From Rhodanobacter sp. A1T4 (GTDB taxonomy: Bacteria > Pseudomonadota > Gammaproteobacteria > Xanthomonadales > Rhodanobacteraceae), in NCBI RefSeq assembly GCF_014207185.1, contig NZ_JACHCP010000009.1:186001-250000 (forward strand): DNA of 64,000 nucleotides, read 5' to 3'. The translations under genes and the position numbers were made by a program. Below are positions 1-8,656 of this stretch, one piece after another. Positions within the stretch are counted from its first letter, which is position 1. Each line of letters begins with the position of its first letter. A model generated the notes under the pieces. The model had not been told where the DNA came from and did no database searches. It worked only from the letters and a program-made list of their open reading frames with translations.

Positions 1-301
1 GACGCTCAGCCCAGTTGAAGCGGCCCATCGCCTGCCCTTCCACGCCGCGCGAAAAGCCCGTGCTGGAAATGGATTCGGTATCCCACTCGGTTTGGCCATG
101 ACCGAGATAATCAATGCCGCAAAGATCGACCAGCTCGCTGAAGCGAAACTCGGGCTCGTCGCGCAGGGCAGTGGCCACGGCGATCAAGTCGGCAGCGGCC
201 AGCTCGGCCGTGGTTTCGTTGCGAACCGTGCTGAGGGTCAATGTTTCGCCGAATCGCGCAGCGAGACTTTCGGCCAGCGCGCTCGAATGTTGGTCGGACA
301 T
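1..301 (-). CDS. nuoC: NADH-quinone oxidoreductase subunit C, N-terminal part (cut by window edge)
   Basis: This is the first 100 codons of subunit C of respiratory complex I, the peripheral-arm protein that helps hold the quinone-reducing module together at the inner membrane. The frame starts with ATG at 301 (MSDQHSSALAESL) and stays open to the window edge. It contains the region FSELVDLCGIDYLGH, typical of the 30-kDa subunit family. It follows nuoB with a 10-base gap, as expected for nuoA-B-C. The rest lies outside the window, so a fusion with nuoD cannot be excluded. Confidence 0.9.
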   Translation of the reverse strand, partial: MSDQHSSALAESLAARFGETLTLSTVRNETTAELAAADLIAVATALRDEPEFRFSELVDLCGIDYLGHGQTEWDTESISSTGFSRGVEGQAMGRFNWAER

Positions 302-311
302 AAAGAGCCTC

Positions 312-869
312 TTACGAACGCGCGATGGTGCTGGTGCGGCGGATTTTTTTCTGCAGCTGCAGGATGCCGTGGATCAACGCCTCGGCCGTCGGCGGACAGC
401 CGGGCACGTAGATGTCGACCGGCACGATGCGATCGCAGCCGCGCACCACCGAATACGAATAGTGGTAATAGCCGCCGCCATTGGCGCAGCTACCCATCGA
501 GATTACCCATTTCGGCTCGGGCATCTGGTCGTAGACCTTGCGCAGCGCCGGGGCCATCTTGTTGACCAGGGTGCCGGCCACGATCATCACGTCGGACTGG
601 CGCGGGCTGGGGCGGAAGATCACGCCATAGCGATCCAGATCCAGACGGGCGGCGCCGGCGTGCATCATCTCCACTGCGCAGCAGGCCAGACCAAACGTCA
701 TCGGCCACATCGAACCGGTACGCGCCCAGTTCATCAACGCATCAACGCTGGTGGTGGCGAAGCCGCGCTGAACGATTGGATTATCGCCGGCCGGACGCAG
801 GATATCGTCGACCAGATTCAGCGGCTCCGGGTTGTGCATTACCCGGCTGATGGAATTGCTCACTCCCAT
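312..869 (-). CDS. nuoB: NADH-quinone oxidoreductase subunit B
   Basis: This is the complex I subunit that carries the terminal 4Fe-4S cluster N2, which passes electrons to quinone. The 185-residue product has the expected cluster cysteines: the adjacent pair in [10 protein letters not shown], one in MGSCANGGG and one in VPGCPPT. The frame is open further upstream, but the start at 869 ([11 protein letters not shown]) gives the normal family length and overlaps the end of nuoA by only 10 bases. The upstream extension is out-of-frame nuoA sequence. It is the second gene of the nuo operon. Confidence 0.96.
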   Translation of the reverse strand: MGVSNSISRVMHNPEPLNLVDDILRPAGDNPIVQRGFATTSVDALMNWARTGSMWPMTFGLACCAVEMMHAGAARLDLDRYGVIFRPSPRQSDVMIVAGTLVNKMAPALRKVYDQMPEPKWVISMGSCANGGGYYHYSYSVVRGCDRIVPVDIYVPGCPPTAEALIHGILQLQKKIRRTSTIARS

Positions 870-1216
870 TCCAGTGCCCCTTTCTTCCAGACGTAGGCGA
901 AACCGATAACCAGCAAGAGCAGGAACAAGGCCATCTCGATCAGCGCCGTGGCACCGATCTTCTGGAACACCACCGCCCACGGAAACAGGAAGGCTATTTC
1001 CAGATCGAAAATGATGAACAGGATAGCCAGCAGGTAGTAGCGCACGTCGAACTGCATGCGGGCATCTTCAAATGCCTCGAAGCCGCACTCGTAGGGCGCC
1101 AGCTTTTCGGCACCGGGACGGCTCGGACCCACCAGCAGGCCGATGGCGAGAAGCGCCAGACCCAGACCGATGGCAACACCGATGAACAACAAAACGGGCC
1201 AGTATTCGGCAATCAC
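860..1216 (-). CDS. nuoA: NADH-quinone oxidoreductase subunit A
   Basis: This is a small membrane subunit of complex I (118 residues). Three hydrophobic helices are visible, near residues 7-28, 62-82 and 92-110, with the conserved loop [16 protein letters not shown] between the first two; the loop cysteine lies near the quinone site in known structures. The start is GTG at 1216, placed 10 bases after a strong GGAGGT ribosome binding site. As first gene of the operon it has the only sizeable upstream gap (1217-1475). Confidence 0.95.
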   Translation of the reverse strand: MIAEYWPVLLFIGVAIGLGLALLAIGLLVGPSRPGAEKLAPYECGFEAFEDARMQFDVRYYLLAILFIIFDLEIAFLFPWAVVFQKIGATALIEMALFLLLLVIGFAYVWKKGALEWE

Positions 1217-1383
1217 GATGCAATTTACCTCCGCGCCAAGCGGCGCATCAGTGACCGCGGGGAAACGGTCTGGCGACTTTTGGTTCGTCAGGCCGGCACA
1301 GCCGTAAGCTGCTTGGCCACACTTGCAGGCACTCAGCCCGAAGCATGCGACGTTTCGCGAAGAACGGGTCCGCGAACCCCGTT

Positions 1384-1414
1384 ATTGTACCAGCGCGTAC
1401 GGGTACTACGACAA
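1384..1414 (-). promoter_or_regulatory. Possible sigma-70 promoter of the nuo operon
   Basis: Reading the minus strand, there is an extended -10 element TGGTACAAT (core at 1384-1389) and a weak -35 TTGTCG (1409-1414), separated by 19 bases. That spacing is longer than ideal. It lies about 170 bases before nuoA in the only gap ahead of the operon, so the transcript would have a long leader. This is pattern matching only; nothing else in 1217-1475 looks like a gene. Confidence 0.35.
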
Positions 1415-1475
1415 GCTCTAATGATCCCAATGTGCGGATTGACCACACATCAAGACGATCTATGTGACGTCGCCA

Positions 1476-1835
1476 TTACATGGTATGCGTCGCACGATCC
1501 GAACTCAGCGTGCCGGCGAGGATGTTCTCGATGCGGCTGCGGGCCGCTTCCGCGTCACCCGATTCGTTGAAGTGGACGCCGATGCCGGCAATGCGGTTGC
1601 CCTGTGCACCCAGCGGGCTGATCCATACCACTTTGCCAACGACCGACAAACGCTCGGTTTCCTCGGCCAACGTCACCAGCAAGACCACCTCGTCGCCCAG
1701 CGCATAATGTTGCGCCGTTGGCGCGAACAGCCCGCCATTCTTGAGGAACGGCATATAAGCGTTATAGAGCGAAGGCGCGTCCTTGATCTTCAACGAAATA
1801 ATGCCCTGTCGGGCGGCTGCCACCACGGGTTTCAT
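1476..1835 (-). CDS. pilZ: PilZ-domain protein, type IV pilus assembly
   Basis: This is a single-domain PilZ protein of 119 residues, as usual for the type IV pilus PilZ that sits behind holB in pseudomonads and xanthomonads. In those groups it is needed for pilus assembly and works with PilB and a GGDEF-EAL protein (FimX). The domain reads ISLKIKDAPSLYNAYMPFL, then GDEVVLLVTL and a C-terminal GIGVHF. As in pilus PilZ proteins, I do not see the RxxxR plus D/NxSxxG c-di-GMP binding motifs. ATG at 1835 has a GGAG site 8 bases upstream. Unusually, two extra genes separate it from holB. Confidence 0.88.
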   Translation of the reverse strand: MKPVVAAARQGIISLKIKDAPSLYNAYMPFLKNGGLFAPTAQHYALGDEVVLLVTLAEETERLSVVGKVVWISPLGAQGNRIAGIGVHFNESGDAEAARSRIENILAGTLSSDRATHTM

Positions 1836-1980
1836 GCTTGACTCCTGCCGGACGAACGCATCGACCGATTATGGCCTGATCATAAAGGCTGCGCTGACAC
1901 CGCACCACAATGGCGACGCCGACGATGACCGTATCGACCGTACGGGCCCTACCAATGAACGCCGATTCTCAAAACCGCCC

Positions 1981-4866
1981 TCATACATTCACTTGTCGCC
2001 CATCCACAAGTAACTGGCGCTCGCTGGCAAGATGACTCCACGAGGGTGGCGGTATCCAGCCGGTGACCCATTGCGGCACCGCCTCGCCAGTCATGGGTCG
2101 CGAAATGGAGAATCCCTGCAGCTGATGGCAACCAAGCGACGCCAGCACGTCACCCTCCTCCAGCGACTCGACGCCTTCGGCAATCACCGACTTGGCCAGC
2201 ATGCGTGCCGTGGTGATCACGCCTGCCGCGATGGCCATGTTGCGATCATCGCTGAGAATGCCTCGCACAAAACTCTGATCGAGTTTGATGTGCTCGATAT
2301 CGAGCCGCTGTATATGACTCAGTGATGCGCTGCCGGTACCGAAATCATCCAGGCCCACGCGAATGCCCCGACGGCGGCATTCCTCGATAACCAGGGTCGC
2401 CTGCGCGTGATCCATCGTTGGCCCGGTCTCGGTGATCTCAATGCCGAAACCCACATCCATCACCCGGGGATACGCGTCGAGCGCCACATCGATGTCGCTG
2501 AAGAAACCCGGATGCAGCAGATGCCGCGTGCTGATATTTACCGATACGGGGATGGAGACGCCATACTGCAGCCACTCCTGGCATTGCTTGAATGCCTCGT
2601 TCAACACGAAACGGCCGATCGGTCGTGCCAGCTGCGGGTCATCCAGTGCGTGGGTGAAATTGGCGGGCTCGATCAAGCCCAGCTCGTCATCATGCAGACG
2701 GATCAGCGCCTCCATACCCGCGACACCGTGCAGCCCCGGCAAACCGTCGATATAGACGATCGGCTGAAACAGCAGCCGCAGGCGCGACTGCACCAACGCC
2801 TGGGCGATGCGCTCACGCATCGCCTGCAGCCGCAGTTGCTCCAGTTCCATCGCAGGCTCGTACAAAGCCCCGCGGTCCTTGCCCTCCTGTTTTGCCGCAT
2901 ACATGGCGAGATCCGCGTGGCGCACCAGCCCCTCGGCATCGGACGGATCGAGTGGAAACACCGTCCAGCCGATGCTGGCCGACAGATGCAGTTGCTCTCC
3001 CATGTACTGGAACGGCACCCGCAACACCTGCAGGATGCAGCGGCTGATCACGTCGAGCTGCTCGTTGCTGTCCAGACCGGAAATAATCAGAGCAAATTCA
3101 TCACCACCGAACCGGGCCAGCACGTCGGCCTTGCGCAAAATGCCGAGTATGCGAGAAGAGGCTTCGACCAATACCTGATCGCCGCCGCCGTGGCCGATCG
3201 TATCGTTGACGCTCTTGAACCGATCGAGGTCGAGCACACCAATCGCCAGCAGGGAGTGATCCTTCACCGCGCTGACGCGCGTTTTTTCGAGCAGATCGAA
3301 CAGCAGGCGACGATTCGGCAATCCGGTGACCACGTCGTAAAACGCCAGCCGATGGACACTGGCCTCGTGCATCTTCTGAGAGGTGACATCGCGCTGATTC
3401 CAGATGCGTCCACAGCGGACTCCATCGATATAGATCGGCGTGAAATCGCGCAACAGAGTGCGCCCATCCCTCATCAGGACCTCCTCATCCCTGACCACCT
3501 CGCCTCTCAACAGAATTTCATTCAGCCGGAGAAACTCCTTGTCGGGATCCTTGTACGCATCGGTCAACCGGGAAAAAATCATGCTCGATGGCTGATTTTC
3601 CAGTTCGGCTGGCGTCATCTCGAAACCATACAATTTGCAAAAAGCCTCGTTGGCAAACTTCACCCGCCCTTCTTCGGATATCACCAAAATGCCTGAATGC
3701 TGGTGCGAGAGAATGGTGCGGAAATGCTGCAGATTAAAGCGCAGATCACGCTCGGCATTGAGCCGTGCAGCACGCGCACGCTGAATCTGTATGCTGAGCC
3801 CCAGCTCGATCGCCATTTCCGAAAAAACCTGAATTTCGATCGCGGTAAACGCCTCGATATCCACCGTGCCGATGACAAAAGCACCGATCACCATCTCGTC
3901 CGCCCGCAATGGCAGCGCCAGCAGCGCGCGCAGATGCATCGCCTCATCGCCAGACGAAAACTCATTCAGGTCGGTAAGCGATGGATACCAGACCTGCGGC
4001 TCGCCGGTCTGCATCGCGAGCAAAGCGACATCGTTGACGTAGCCGTCAACCACCGCAAGACTTTCACTAGCCACCTCGTCGCCATCGATGGAACCATCGC
4101 GCACCTGCCAGCGCAGGATCGGTTCGGCAGCACCCTGGATCAGTCCTATCCAGGCGAGGCTGTAGTCACCAATGTGTCTGGCCACATGGCAGGCTTCAAT
4201 CAGCAAAAGAGGCTCTTCCCTGGCGTGCGAGACCACTTTAATCATCTCGCTGAGCAACCGCAGCGCGCGACGCTGGCGCGCTTCGTGTTGAACCGACTTC
4301 AGCAGCAGCATCCGCTGTTGGTGGGCCTCAAGCCCCAAACCGATATTTGCCGCAGCCTGCTGCAGCAACTCGATCATCGCCGGGGAAAAAAAATCGACGT
4401 CGGAAGACCGTATCACCAGACCTGCATGCACTTCGCCAAACGTCAGCACCGGTACCGCAATCGATGACGTGATGCCGTGGCGCATAAAAGCCTGACGAAA
4501 CATTTCCATGCCAGACGTATGCGCAATATCGGCTTCCAGCTGCGGTGTGCCATGCCAGAACGACGGTTGTGCCACAGCAAACGGCAATTGCTCAGGATAG
4601 ATATCTTCCATGCCCAGCGGGACGTGAGCCGGTGCGATGCGTCGAAACCAACCACTGGCGCGATCAACCTCGCCAATCATGACAAGACGTGCACCGATCC
4701 GTCGCTCAAGCACCTCGATCACGGCCTCGTAGAGAACGACAGGATCGAGCGAGTTCAATAACAACTGACTCAGATCGGAAAGCGCCGCGTAGAGGCTTTC
4801 GCCGGACACGGTCCGAGGCTTCAGCTCAGGGCTAACCAGTCGCGGATTCTGATCCGGGGTGCGCAT
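1981..4866 (-). CDS. GAF-GAF-PAS-GGDEF-EAL protein (cyclic di-GMP synthesis/degradation)
   Basis: This is a soluble multidomain c-di-GMP enzyme of about 961 residues with no membrane segment. Rough order: GAF (30-180), second GAF (200-355), PAS (378-496), GGDEF (510-670), EAL (690-945). The cyclase motif RFGGDEFAL is intact, and an inhibitory I-site RKAD lies five residues before GGDEF. The phosphodiesterase part keeps MEALIRL, VNISTRHL, EITET, DDFGTG, IKLD and EGVE, so both activities look possible. The frame is open to 5028 (GTG), but that stretch is Arg-rich and unlike a domain. I chose ATG at 4866, whose ribosome binding site is weak. It is the neighbour of pilZ (145 bases). Confidence 0.88.
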   Translation of the reverse strand: MRTPDQNPRLVSPELKPRTVSGESLYAALSDLSQLLLNSLDPVVLYEAVIEVLERRIGARLVMIGEVDRASGWFRRIAPAHVPLGMEDIYPEQLPFAVAQPSFWHGTPQLEADIAHTSGMEMFRQAFMRHGITSSIAVPVLTFGEVHAGLVIRSSDVDFFSPAMIELLQQAAANIGLGLEAHQQRMLLLKSVQHEARQRRALRLLSEMIKVVSHAREEPLLLIEACHVARHIGDYSLAWIGLIQGAAEPILRWQVRDGSIDGDEVASESLAVVDGYVNDVALLAMQTGEPQVWYPSLTDLNEFSSGDEAMHLRALLALPLRADEMVIGAFVIGTVDIEAFTAIEIQVFSEMAIELGLSIQIQRARAARLNAERDLRFNLQHFRTILSHQHSGILVISEEGRVKFANEAFCKLYGFEMTPAELENQPSSMIFSRLTDAYKDPDKEFLRLNEILLRGEVVRDEEVLMRDGRTLLRDFTPIYIDGVRCGRIWNQRDVTSQKMHEASVHRLAFYDVVTGLPNRRLLFDLLEKTRVSAVKDHSLLAIGVLDLDRFKSVNDTIGHGGGDQVLVEASSRILGILRKADVLARFGGDEFALIISGLDSNEQLDVISRCILQVLRVPFQYMGEQLHLSASIGWTVFPLDPSDAEGLVRHADLAMYAAKQEGKDRGALYEPAMELEQLRLQAMRERIAQALVQSRLRLLFQPIVYIDGLPGLHGVAGMEALIRLHDDELGLIEPANFTHALDDPQLARPIGRFVLNEAFKQCQEWLQYGVSIPVSVNISTRHLLHPGFFSDIDVALDAYPRVMDVGFGIEITETGPTMDHAQATLVIEECRRRGIRVGLDDFGTGSASLSHIQRLDIEHIKLDQSFVRGILSDDRNMAIAAGVITTARMLAKSVIAEGVESLEEGDVLASLGCHQLQGFSISRPMTGEAVPQWVTGWIPPPSWSHLASERQLLVDGRQVNV

Positions 4867-4967
4867 GCATGTGGCCAGCCGGTAAACGGGATCCGCCCAA
4901 TCGCAGCGCCCATAACGGCGTGCCATTCGACAGCGTTCTTGTCGGTATCGAAAACGCCGCCAGCGCC

Positions 4968-5000
4968 TCAGTGCGCCAATCCCCAAGTCGGCATAGTCAT
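4968..5000 (-). other. Possible 10-residue leader ORF ahead of the GGDEF-EAL gene
   Basis: A very good ribosome binding site (GGAGGGG, minus strand, 5002-5008) is followed by ATG at 5000 and a second ATG at 4994, but this frame encodes only MTMPTWGLAH before a TGA. It is out of frame with the large protein downstream, whose own start is poorly marked. It may be a translated leader, a remnant of an older start, or chance. Confidence 0.25.
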
Positions 5001-5068
5001 TCCCCTCCGCCGAAGCTAGCTCTCCCACGCAACCGATGCAAGGGCCAGCTGGCGGCGAAGGACCTGGG

Positions 5069-6034
5069 CTAGAGCTCGCACCAGCCCCAGTAATCGAATA
5101 TCCACAAAGACGGAAGATCGCAAGTCAGCTTGGCAAAGCGCAGGCCCTCGTGGTTTTTGGCCGAGAGCGCAAGGTGATACGTACCATCACTATCACGCTG
5201 CAACGGTGCCTGTGACCAACGCCAGACCTGCGTCTCCGACCGATCGGCCACGCTAAGCCGCAACCGCGGCTGCAACCATGTCGGCGGTTGCCAGGGCAGC
5301 GCGGTCGCTGATGCCTGCCGCGTCGACGGCACCTCTGAATAACGCTCCGACCGACCAGCAAGTCGGTGCATGCGTCGTCCGCTCAAGGCCATCTGGCTGT
5401 GGTGTGCCGTCAATGCCTCCCGCTTGTTGATCGATTGCGCGGCTGTTCCCGCGACTTCAACGAAGCGGTCATGCGTCGCGTGACCATGAATCAGATAGGC
5501 CAGTTGCATTGGCGCACCGTTCTGCTCCGCCAATGCCAGACGCATGAGCACATGCGCGGCGCCGTGATCGGGATGACGATCATCGATCGACGGCATGGCA
5601 ATGATGCTGGGGCGAAACGTGCCGATAGCCGCAGACAGTGTGGCTATCGCTTGACGGCCCGTTTGCAACAGAACGTCGGTAACCCCCATGTCCGGCCAAC
5701 CCAGCTTTTGCAGCGACTGCGATGGCACATCGAGCCGCCGCAATGCCTGCTCCAATTCGGCATGGCGACGCTGTCCCCAGCGTGCGCGCTCGGCAGCGCC
5801 AATACGCACTCTTCGTTCGAGCCAGCGCTGCGGCCAGGGATTGTTGTCGCCTGCGGTCAGCAGCAGGATTTTTACCTCGCCACCTGCTGCACGCACCCGC
5901 TGGATCAGCAAACCCGTCGCAATGGTTTCGTCGTCTGGATGCGGTGCGATCACCAGCAGGCGCGTCTGCGCAGAAAACTCTGGCAGCTCCAACGGGGTGG
6001 GCGACGATGGGAGCGCGTTGACGGCGGTTGCCAT
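5069..6034 (-). CDS. PIG-L family deacetylase
   Basis: This is a zinc-dependent N-acetyl-sugar deacetylase family protein of about 321 residues. The two metal motifs are present: APHPDDETIATG near residue 32 and DDRHPDH near residue 150. The last hundred or so residues form an extra region I do not recognise, rich in Trp and ending FDYWGWCEL. The substrate is unknown; relatives act on GlcNAc-linked lipids, mycothiol precursors or antibiotics. ATG at 6034 overlaps the holB stop (TGATG), so it is probably translated with holB; another ATG lies 9 bases upstream. The gene is not part of the usual holB-pilZ order. Confidence 0.82.
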   Translation of the reverse strand: MATAVNALPSSPTPLELPEFSAQTRLLVIAPHPDDETIATGLLIQRVRAAGGEVKILLLTAGDNNPWPQRWLERRVRIGAAERARWGQRRHAELEQALRRLDVPSQSLQKLGWPDMGVTDVLLQTGRQAIATLSAAIGTFRPSIIAMPSIDDRHPDHGAAHVLMRLALAEQNGAPMQLAYLIHGHATHDRFVEVAGTAAQSINKREALTAHHSQMALSGRRMHRLAGRSERYSEVPSTRQASATALPWQPPTWLQPRLRLSVADRSETQVWRWSQAPLQRDSDGTYHLALSAKNHEGLRFAKLTCDLPSLWIFDYWGWCEL

Positions 6035-6969
6035 CAACGCCATTGCGCCAGCAGTTCGAGCAGCAGCAGATCGGCACGCAGCGGTCCGCGCAGACTCTCC
6101 CTAGTGCGGTTGACCGCGTTGTACCAATGGTCCAATGCCTCGGCGTTCAATGCACTGGCGAGCGGCCCGGTTTTCTCGGTGACCTTTGATTTGATCTCAT
6201 CGGCGGCAGCCTGAGCGGCAAACCACAAACACTGCGCCGGCTCGTTATCCAGCCAGCGCTTGACCACTTCCATCGGCTGACCGCGACCGGCAGCCAGTGC
6301 GGCGAGATCCTTCCTCACTTCCAGTCGACGATCAAGCGCGCCCTCTTTTGCCCACGCACTCGCCAGACCGGGATTGCCACCGGCAGCGGCAAGTGCCGCC
6401 GGCGCATCGCCAACACCCTCATCCTGCAGCCATGTCAAAGCAGCGGCAGCGTCGGGCAGATGAAATTCGATCCGCTGGCACCGGCTGCGAATGGTCTGCG
6501 GCAGGCGCCACGGCGCGTCGGCGAGCAAAATCAGCATGGTCTGCGCGGCGGGTTCCTCGAGTGTTTTCAGCAGCGCATTGCCGGCAGCCGCATTCATCGC
6601 GTCGGCCGGATCGATCAGTGCAACCTGCCAACCACCGAATTGGCTGCTCATCGCCAGCCGCACCGACAGATCGCGGATCTGATCAACCACAATCTCGCTG
6701 CGCTGCACGCCGTCCTTGCGCAGACCAAAGCTCAGCTCGATCAGATCTGGGTGCGTACCAGCCGCCAGCAACAGGCAACGACGGCAATGACCGCAGGCTT
6801 CGCCATCGACCGGCTGTTCGCAAAGCAAACCTTTGACGAAACGCTGCACGAATTCGCGCTTGCCCAAACCCGCGGCACCGCAAACGAGCAGCGCGTGCGG
6901 CAACGCATCGCGCTGACGGCGCGACTGCAGCCGCGACCAGTGTTCCACATGCCAGGACAATGCACTCAT
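6034..6969 (-). CDS. holB: DNA polymerase III delta-prime subunit
   Basis: This is the clamp-loader subunit (311 residues) that works with DnaX and HolA to load the sliding clamp. It shows the AAA+ fold with GAAGLGKR near residue 31, zinc-binding cysteines C50, C59, C62 and C65 (CGHCRRC), NALLKTLEEP, and the SRC arginine motif in RSRCQRI. ATG at 6969 overlaps the tmk stop by 4 bases. The order tmk-holB is conserved in many bacteria. Confidence 0.93.
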   Translation of the reverse strand: MSALSWHVEHWSRLQSRRQRDALPHALLVCGAAGLGKREFVQRFVKGLLCEQPVDGEACGHCRRCLLLAAGTHPDLIELSFGLRKDGVQRSEIVVDQIRDLSVRLAMSSQFGGWQVALIDPADAMNAAAGNALLKTLEEPAAQTMLILLADAPWRLPQTIRSRCQRIEFHLPDAAAALTWLQDEGVGDAPAALAAAGGNPGLASAWAKEGALDRRLEVRKDLAALAAGRGQPMEVVKRWLDNEPAQCLWFAAQAAADEIKSKVTEKTGPLASALNAEALDHWYNAVNRTRESLRGPLRADLLLLELLAQWR

Positions 6970-7622
6970 GCAGCCAGACCTTCGAATAATTCGGCGATCG
7001 CCTGAGTGGCCGCACTGAGTACATCCGCAGGTGACTGACTGGCATCAAGTACCCGAAAGCGGCTCGGCTCGGCAGCGGCACGGTCACGATAGGTGGATCG
7101 AATGCGTTCGAAAAAAGCGTCAGCTTCGATCTCGATACGATCCGCCTCGCCGCGACCGGCAGCACGGGCGCGCCCGGTCGCTACCGGCAAATCGAGCAGC
7201 AAGGTCAGGTCAGGTTTCAGCCCGGCGCAGGCCCAACGCTCCAGTTCCGCGATGCGCTCGACCGGCTGACCGCGGCCGCCGCCTTGATAGGCATAGCTGG
7301 CATCGGCAAAGCGATCGCAGAGTACCCACTGCCCGGCATCCAGTGCCGGTGCAATCACCTCGCGCACCAGTTGGGCACGCGAGGCAAACATCAGCAGCAG
7401 CTCAGCTTCCGCCGTCAGACCGCGCTGTGCGGGATCAAGCACGATACTGCGCGCGGCCTCACCCAGCTGCGTACCGCCGGGTTCGCGCGTCTGCACCAGC
7501 GTGATGCCACGCTGCTCGATGCTCGAACGCAGCCCGGCCAGCAAGGTGCTTTTGCCGGCACCCTCGCCGCCTTCGAGGCTGATGAATTTTCCTCGCCGTG
7601 GATGGATCGGTGACGCACTCAC
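6966..7622 (-). CDS. tmk: Thymidylate kinase
   Basis: This enzyme phosphorylates dTMP to dTDP for DNA synthesis. The 218-residue product has the P-loop SLEGGEGAGKST, the acceptor-binding TREPGGT and the DRF motif in LCDRFADASYAYQGGG. I chose GTG at 7622: it has a GGAAG site 8 bases upstream and overlaps the mltG stop (GTGA). The frame also allows TTG at 7646, but that start has no ribosome binding site and would overlap mltG by 28 bases. Confidence 0.93.
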   Translation of the reverse strand: MSASPIHPRRGKFISLEGGEGAGKSTLLAGLRSSIEQRGITLVQTREPGGTQLGEAARSIVLDPAQRGLTAEAELLLMFASRAQLVREVIAPALDAGQWVLCDRFADASYAYQGGGRGQPVERIAELERWACAGLKPDLTLLLDLPVATGRARAAGRGEADRIEIEADAFFERIRSTYRDRAAAEPSRFRVLDASQSPADVLSAATQAIAELFEGLAA

Positions 7623-8656
7623 TGGCAATGCTTCCGTTGGTAACAATCGACGTTGCGATTGTGCTCCTCGAGCGTGCTGGCAAACACATGCCCGCCATCA
7701 CCGCGGGCGACAAAATAAAGCTCGTTGCCGGCGGCGGGGTGCAGGGCAGCTTCCAGCGCGGGCTTGCCCGGCAGCGCGATCGGCGTGGGCGGCAGACCCG
7801 CCCGGGTATACGTGTTGTACGGCGTATCCGTGGTGAGATCGGTCTTGTGGATATTGCCGGTGTACTGCGCGCCCATGCCATAAATCACACTGGGATCGGT
7901 CTGCAGCAGCATGTGGGCCTCCAGGCGTCGCACAAACACACCGGCAATCCGCGCACGCTCGTCGGCACGCCCGGTTTCCTTTTCCACGATCGAGGCGAGA
8001 ATCAGCGCATCGTACGGTGTAGCCAGCGGCAAATCTTTGTCACGCAGCGGCCATAGCGCATCGAGTGTCTTGGCCATCGCACTATGAGCGCGCTTGAGCA
8101 CATCCAGATCGCTGTCGCCTTTCACATAAGCATAGGTTTCAGGCAGGAAGCGCCCTTCCGGCGTCTCTCCGCCAGCGCCGATTTTCTGCATAAGGGTCGC
8201 GTCGTCGAGACCGGCGCTTTCGTGCTTGAGCTTGTCGGCTGCGGCCAGAGCCTGGCGCAATCCGGTGAAAGTCCAGCCGTCCACGATCGTGAAATTGCGC
8301 TGCATCACTTTGCCGGCGGCCATGTTGGCCAGCAGCTGGCGCGGCGTCAGACCCATCTCGATCGCGTACTCACCAGCGTGCAGCTTGCCGGCCACACGCA
8401 TCTGCTCGGCGAGCAAACGCCAATAGAGCCCGTTGGCCTCGCTCAAATCGCGCTGCTGCAGATCCGTCACGATGTTTCTGAAACTGGTTCCACGCGCAAT
8501 ATCGATGCTGTCGCCCTGTGCCGTGACATGCAGCGGTGTGCGGCTGAAGCGATTGAAGTCGTACACGCCGTAGGCCAGCCCGCCAACAATGATCAGCAGC
8601 ACGATCATCACCAGCACGCGCACAAACACGCCGCCTTGCATCATCTTGCGGCTCAT
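7619..8656 (-). CDS. mltG: Endolytic murein transglycosylase
   Basis: This is the YceG/MltG family (345 residues), an inner-membrane lytic transglycosylase that cuts growing peptidoglycan strands and is thought to set glycan length. A single N-terminal membrane anchor lies at about residues 10-31. The catalytic glutamate is E225 in ILASIVEKETG, and the family signature LQTDPSVIYG is present. ATG at 8656 overlaps the end of pabC by 4 bases. The order pabC-mltG-tmk-holB matches the E. coli type of cluster. Confidence 0.94.
   Translation of the reverse strand: MSRKMMQGGVFVRVLVMIVLLIIVGGLAYGVYDFNRFSRTPLHVTAQGDSIDIARGTSFRNIVTDLQQRDLSEANGLYWRLLAEQMRVAGKLHAGEYAIEMGLTPRQLLANMAAGKVMQRNFTIVDGWTFTGLRQALAAADKLKHESAGLDDATLMQKIGAGGETPEGRFLPETYAYVKGDSDLDVLKRAHSAMAKTLDALWPLRDKDLPLATPYDALILASIVEKETGRADERARIAGVFVRRLEAHMLLQTDPSVIYGMGAQYTGNIHKTDLTTDTPYNTYTRAGLPPTPIALPGKPALEAALHPAAGNELYFVARGDGGHVFASTLEEHNRNVDCYQRKHCQ

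Noticed and set aside
1217..1475. A tRNA gene upstream of nuoA, as found in some xanthomonads
   Set aside because: No cloverleaf or T-arm consensus could be laid over either strand.
2407..4467. Two long plus-strand frames opposite the GGDEF-EAL gene
   Set aside because: The opposite strand has complete domain motifs; the plus-strand products look like random His/Arg/Gln-rich sequence.
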